In this document: positions 17,019 through 21,911 of the stretch, one piece after another | Layout of the letters: every line of letters begins with the position of its first letter | Numbering within the stretch: the stretch's first letter is position 1 | NCBI GenBank assembly: GCA_026260175.1 | Contig: JAKCWW010000779.1 | Location: 70,506 to 92,416, forward strand | From: Reticulitermes lucifugus | Taxonomy: Eukaryota > Arthropoda > Insecta > Blattodea > Rhinotermitidae | Direction: 5' to 3' | Length of the DNA stretch: 21,911 nt | The notes under the pieces: model-generated | Told to the model about the DNA's origin: nothing | The model's database searches: none | Seen by the model: the letters and a program-made list of their open reading frames with translations, nothing else | Position numbers and translations under genes: made by a program

Positions 17019-19933
17019 AAACTGCTTTCATCTCTAAAGCCACTGCATTACATTGCTAAACAATTTCTAGTTTTCTCCCCCTCCTTTCTCCTAAGAAACT
17101 GTGCATTGGTAATGAAATTTCTTATTTCTTGTACACTCTCCTCGACCAAAATTGTAATGCCGATAGTGCGAAGGGATATAATGTCACACACCTGGTCTCT
17201 TATTTACCGTTGAGTAGCCGCGTTGTTGTCACTGTATGCATTGAATTGTTGCCAAGCAGTGCACAACGATCGCTTTATGCACTACATCAACAGATTACTT
17301 TCACTTCCCAATTACAACTGAGGCGGACATATGGAGAAAATTATAAAGACGAGCCCTAAAATAAAGTCTTTTGCGTATTTATGCCCGTTTTCACGTTGAT
17401 AATTACTTACCACACCACCTGAAGGCAGCAATACAACGACCAGGACAAAGCATTTATTTTTAAATTCTCCGTAACCAATTTAATTTGTACATCGAATATT
17501 TCAACTATTTTTTAATTATTTCAATATTATAAATTAATGGTAATCATACGAGTATTAGGAATATTTAAAAGGCTATGTAAAGGCTGCCTTGATGTTTTTC
17601 ATTATAATAGCAAGTCGAGTGAAGTACGTGATGTAATGCAGGAATAAATACATTTTAGTATACACGACTTCCATATTAATTTTTATGTAGAAAGTAACAC
17701 GAATGTTATTATGTCATACGTAAAATTTTTAAAATTAACAGTTTTTAGGGGTTTAAAATGTGTTATCTTTAGATTTATATTTTAACAATTCTATAGTGGA
17801 TTGTAGTTTTTCTAATAACATTCGCCTTCAATTTAAATGCCTTATCCTTCATACTGTGTCTCGAGAATCGTTTGTGTTCGTAGCACGCTCGAGTTTCACA
17901 TAAACAAGGACTGAAATTAGGATACCAATCTCCTAGAGGAATTTTGTTTCAAAACATTAGAATTTCGACGTAACCTGTTCCCCACTTATTGGCTTATTTT
18001 CCGAGACTTTGTCCTCAAAAGAAGGGTGAATAATAATCAGCCTTATATTGTGGCTGAGGACGCCCTTCCCTCGGCGCTCGACAACCATTTGCCAGTTCAT
18101 TGTATTCCTCAAAGCGTTGCAGATTAATCTACAGTTAAAGAGACTTAAAGATGAAAGAAACTCCAGTCATTTCCTTTAAGGACGGCGTGTTTATGGCGAG
18201 GTATCAATGCATGTACGTTCCCCTTTCGTCAGCCGCAGGTCTGTGTATTTATCTTGACGTTTATTGTGAGTTCCCTAAAATATTACATCACCATAAGAGT
18301 TGCTGATACGCACTACGCAAACAGAATCATGAATATACCTTACTTTAACACTTTCACTCTAGCAAAGAAATTTCTCGTTTCCTAACACACTTTCCTTTCT
18401 CAAAAAGGAAATAGGCAGGCGTATGAAATTACTATTTTCTATGTGGCTGTAAGCGTCCTTTCTTTGAAATTCTATTTAACCATTTTCATGAAATATAGTA
18501 TGAACGTTATGCCAAAAACGTAGTTCCAAAATTTATTAGAGTCAGTTATGACATGACGGAAGCGCAAATTTGTGAGGATGTAGCTAAACTAGCAATGTGT
18601 AATTTAGAGCCCCGAAATGGTTTATGATTATACAACTTTGAAAATTTCGTTATTTTTGCTAATGTATTGATTCTATACAGTGTAGGATAACAAGCTGTTA
18701 GCCGTGCGAAAATTCTTTTAGCCTAATGGTCAAAAGTAATGAACAATTGGAGCTGAGCTTGCCAATTTAGTACGGATATAGGTCATAAATTTAAATGCAT
18801 GTACGTTTTAAAGAATTATAAACATGGCGATGTTGCAAACCTTTCTTGCTGAATCCTGTACTTAAGCAATAAGTAATAAATAATAAGTAGTAATTTGGTC
18901 TCTAAATTGTAATAAAATGATAATAATAATTATAAAGTAATAGACCTGTCGGACTATTACTCTGTGCCACAAGTTAAGTAGGCTTTTGTGTTTTGCTCAT
19001 AATTCCTCGTTACGTTTGAACTTCTAATAATGGACATGCAGTAATTTGCTTTCTTATTTCCAGTGTTTTACAAAATTTGCGTAATCTCTCTGTGGAACTC
19101 GGACGGGCGGTTTTGAGACAATAGAGGACAGTAACTATTTTAAAAGTGAAGAAAGTTTCTTCGCGTATTTAGTCACTACAGAAAGTTCCAATAACATACT
19201 TTGAAACACAGTGCGACAATAATTTGACAATTATTATCAGTAAAGATACCATCCTTATGCTTCATTAAGCTTAACTCATACAGGAGTATGAAGCATTGGC
19301 GTTATAGCTCCAAGCATTTCTCTTAGGCAGCAGATGAAGGTGAATGGTTTGCTTTAGGCTGGGACAAGTTTACTCCCTCTTTCATGAATAGTATGTACGT
19401 CGTGAACAAAATACTAATCCTTGATTTTGCGGGTTTTTGAACCAAGAGCCATGTACACATGCTGAAAGAACTATCCTGACTCGTACAGCTTTATGGACAA
19501 GAGCTCAAGATTTAGATGCTGAAAAGAACTTATGAGATAGTAAGTCGTCACAGCCGTTGCCTAGAAGCTTTTAAGCCCTTTTTTCACATTCTCACGTAAC
19601 TGTATTTTAGTAACGAATATAACAATTTCTCCAGTTGTTAATAATTTGTGAATGTACTGCTGAAGCCATTTAGGTTTTCTTTTTATTGTATTAGTACAAA
19701 TTAATTCTATGATTTGAGTAATGTAGTACAGTATAAAATAACACATAGAAGTGGAAAAAATACGAGTCGAATATGCAACATACGTTTGGTGACATGTTAA
19801 GTAGGACTGGGGTATAGGCTACATGGAAAAAGCGTAGATGGGATGGAAAACCGAGGTCGCCCAAGTTTATGGTAAGTAACAGAGTTTTGGAATGGTGCAA
19901 AGGAGACCTCTAACATTCTGCCGCTCTCTCCTC

Positions 19934-19947
19934 TTTTTTTTTTTTTT
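19934..19947. repeat. T14 homopolymer preceded by a CT-rich run
   Basis: Fourteen T residues follow CTCTCTCCTC and are followed by AAG. This can be read as a pol III terminator, as the complement of a poly(A) tail of a minus-strand insertion, or as a polypyrimidine tract before a 3' splice site. Nothing adjacent supports one reading over another. Confidence 0.6.
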
Positions 19948-20340
19948 AAGGAGCTACGTGCGACCAAGGAATTATGACTGAAAGAAACAGTTTGGTGATC
20001 CTACAACACCGTATGTTTTGAACAGATACTGTGATATGCCGAGTGATATGTTGGGGAAATGTCTTGGCCGTGGTTGAGACTGATCTCAGGAATAATTATG
20101 TAACTAATTCGCTTCTTTTACATTTGACCCAAGAAACGCTTCGCGATGTAACTTTTCATTCCATTTCAGTAAGAACTGTTCTACCCTGTTCCATCGTTAA
20201 CAAAACTAGTACAATGAACTGACATCGAATATTCCTACCTAACTTTCAGTCCGTACAACTTCACACAGTAAATTTAATGTGAGTTTGCCTTTGTGTTGGT
20301 CTCATTTTTCTTTTCGTGCTTTCTCGCTTGCTATAAGAAC

Positions 20341-20470
20341 AACTCGGAGGCCAGGATTCTATTCCAGGGCAGTCTTATTTGGAATTTGGGGCAGACAAGT
20401 TGTCACTGGGACAGATTCTGCTCCGAACACTTTGGTTTCCATTGTCAATTATCATTCCACCAATGATCCA
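20341..20470 (+). mobile_element. Decayed partial copy of the tRNA-derived SINE
   Basis: The order of landmarks matches the middle of the SINE at 5930 and 14715: CGGAGGCC, a ruined B box (AGGATTCTATTCCAGG in place of GGGTTCGATCCCGGG), CAGTC, GGCAGACAAGTTG, CACTGGGACAG, CTTTGGTTT, TTGTCAAT, CATTCCACC and CCAT. The 5' head with the A box and the 3' domain are not recognisable. It is older or belongs to a diverged subfamily, since the TCAATTATCATTCC segment differs from both fuller copies. The two overlapping frames 20279-20473 and 20379-20606 are by-products. Confidence 0.65.
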
Positions 20471-21719
20471 TAGTCATTCTTTTGCCATTCAGGATGAGGA
20501 AGGGGGTAATTATTGGCGCAGTTTCACAGGGACACATTCTCTCCCAATGAAGAGAGTCATATGTATTAATACGGTAAGATTTGTTTGCGACATCATGATG
20601 CAGTGAACAACCGAAAGGATCTTTTCAAGTCATATTTTAGAGAGCTTGACTCGGCTTGATGGAAGGCTCCTTTGGTTTATTAATACCGTCACAAAAATTT
20701 GTTTTTAACAAAAGTCCTGACGGTAAAAAGTGTTAGTGCTGCCTCTGCTGGAAGCCATAGGAAGTACATGAAATATGTTAGCTTCCGTTGGCCTCCGGTG
20801 ATAGCAGCACATGATCGTAAGACTCTTTCACGAGCGATGAATAGCAGCGTAATTTATTGTCTCTAGAGAAACTATCCTTACACCCACGATTCATTTTTAC
20901 TCATCAGATCCTGTCATTCTATTCAAACTGTGCAGAAGACGATTATTGACAAAATCACGTTCAATCACAATCAATGAGGGTCAAGAAAAATGCTTATACT
21001 TTTGGAAAATATCCACAATTGCCTGTTTCTCCCCATGGCCAGCTCTATGTGGTATTTTCCCGTCCATCTTTATTTGACAACATCGCTGTGCCAATTATTT
21101 AAGGGCGTCGACGACGTATAGAAAATGATTTCATATCGAGAAGTGCGTTAAGGTTTCAAATATGTAAATACGTAAATATTCGTTGATTATGCATTTTATT
21201 GTTTCTACGTTCGAATTTTTCGCACGGGTAAAACTAGTAAAAGAAGTAACATAATATTCCGACTTGGTTGGCTGTCACATTCTTTTTTCTCACTCCTCTT
21301 TCATGACGAATCATTGGTCTCTTTTCGATTGCTGTGGTGAGTCAATAGTTCGCCCAACTGAACCTGTAACCGACTGGGAGACAACAGAGCGGTAGTAACT
21401 ACTCTGTTGTTGACGGGTTGAAAATGGCCCATGCGAAACGTCAGACGCTTCTGTGTAAGAAAGGGTCTGATTAAGAAGAAATCGGCTGCTAACAGGATCT
21501 ATCTTGGATAAAGTGTTTTGTCAGGAAAGACGTTAGGACTAAAGATACATCGCTAGTAAAAGTAATATGACGTCTGCGAGATATGAGGTTCTGTGAGGGT
21601 CTCACACATATGATGGTGACGGTTCAAGTGTTATGTTGTGTTGCTCCTTGTCTGACGATGAACTGTTACTGAATTGTCCCCCTCCGACAGGTAACTATCA
21701 AACAAAGAGGGGTTAAATA
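20471..21719. other. Non-coding DNA with small inverted repeats
   Basis: No gene is recognised. A hairpin at 21381-21410 pairs ACAACAGA with TCTGTTGT and GTAG with CTAC around a TAA loop, with a 3-base bulge. An imperfect inverted repeat spans 20736-20810. Neither sits in a recognisable context. Confidence 0.5.
21381..21410. repeat. Bulged hairpin
   Basis: Outer stem ACAACAGA (21381-21388) with TCTGTTGT (21403-21410); inner stem GTAG (21392-21395) with CTAC (21399-21402); loop TAA; bulge GCG. Twelve paired positions make this the best compact hairpin I noticed in the right half. Confidence 0.5.
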
Positions 21720-21911
21720 TATGAGGGCTGTCCAAAAAGTATCCGACTATATTTTTTCCCGCGGTAAGTAATGGCGAAAGAGTGGGGAAACTGAGCGTAG
21801 TGGTAGAAGGGACTTTCATGGGCATGTGTGATTTTTTGCTGCCTCGCTACACCGCCGGATGCGTCTGTCGCTGCCAGATAGCGAAGTGGTGTAACACGTG
21901 TTCGTCGCATT
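21720..21911 (+). mobile_element. Left end of a mariner-like DNA transposon, cut by the window edge
   Basis: A TA dinucleotide at 21720-21721, the insertion target of the Tc1/mariner superfamily, is followed by a T and then GAGGGCTGTCCAAAAAGTAT. This has the form of mariner terminal repeats as I know them (GAGGG start, then a CAAAAAGT core). The downstream 170 bases are GC-richer than the flank and contain no transposase-like frame, which fits a 5' UTR ahead of a transposase beyond the window. The far terminal repeat is not in view, so completeness is unknown. Confidence 0.5.

Larger units (their letters stand above)
15004..20340. other. Long AT-rich stretch with no recognisable gene
   Basis: Over five kilobases I find no domain, RNA gene or named transposon. 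Many short frames occur (for example 15265-15468 minus, 16478-16720 minus, 16857-17213 plus, 17129-17359 plus, 19691-19900 minus, 20031-20222 plus); none shows a motif. Local features are a purine-rich patch at 16952-17018 and a T14 run at 19934-19947. The stretch could be intergenic or intronic; sequence alone does not decide. Confidence 0.55.

Noticed and set aside
16857..17213. 118-residue plus-strand frame
   Set aside because: The middle is Lys/Glu-rich only because it translates a purine-rich low-complexity patch.
19345..19390. Possible SINE fragment (CTGGGACAAGTTTACTCCC)
   Set aside because: It resembles the CTGGGACAGGTTT box of the SINE, but neither flank aligns.
19934..19960. Polypyrimidine tract followed by AAG as a 3' splice site and exon start
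   Set aside because: No open frame after the AG shows coding character, and no matching donor or upstream exon could be identified.
20736..20810. Imperfect inverted repeat GTGCTGC...GCAGCAC
   Set aside because: Only the outer seven bases and a few inner ones pair; 21-base arms match at about 13 positions, too weak to call an element.
1..21911. CRISPR array, bacterial operon, phage or plasmid system, rRNA
   Set aside because: There are no regularly spaced repeats, no ribosome-binding-site-led gene clusters and no rRNA-like stretches. The sequence is eukaryotic in character.

Overview
The window looks like non-coding nuclear DNA from an arthropod, most likely an insect. It is AT-rich and dense in stop codons. 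I find no bacterial-style gene packing, ribosome binding sites, operon, CRISPR array, rRNA or functional tRNA. The recognisable content is old transposable-element debris. The mixture (a tRNA-derived SINE family, short 3' ends of a second non-LTR element, an RLE-type non-LTR retrotransposon corpse, and a mariner-like end) resembles what I recall of cockroach and termite (Blattodea) genomes. That placement is recollection, not a search result, and is only moderately secure.

Layout: 1-75 is a GC-rich edge, probably part of a repeat running out of the window. 76-1947 is unremarkable apart from a 14-bp CACGTG palindrome. Three copies of one non-LTR 3' end lie at about 1948-1986, 2611-2750 and 9596-9741; two of them keep a short, alignable C-terminal reading frame. 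About 2892-4735 is the main element: a 5'-truncated, frameshifted R2-superclade (R4/Dong-like) retrotransposon. It keeps RT motif B (FQGD), the YTDD catalytic box, a relic of the His/Cys zinc-binding segment, the restriction-like endonuclease RPD and ID residues, and an ATA/TAA tail. A tRNA-derived SINE lies at about 5930-6222, with a sister copy at about 14715-14996 and a decayed piece at about 20341-20470. A different tRNA-like SINE candidate lies at about 6678-6868. 8231-8357 is a 63-bp unit in tandem duplicate. 11382-11508 is a pyrimidine tract, followed by an unusually stop-poor stretch (11582-12329) holding the longest open frame in the window. 12605-12901 is a repeat-like block of nested inverted repeats with a 17-bp tandem duplication. 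15005-20340 holds almost nothing I can identify. A mariner-like terminal repeat begins near 21720 and runs out of the window.

No set of genes here works together in a pathway. The sequence records successive insertions: the RLE element and the 3'-end fragments are consistent with target-primed reverse transcription, and the SINEs with pol III transcription and mobilisation by a LINE partner. No single convincing new biological system is visible. The items most worth a second look are the 11582-12329 open region, the structured 12605-12901 block, and the SINE families with their possible LINE partner.
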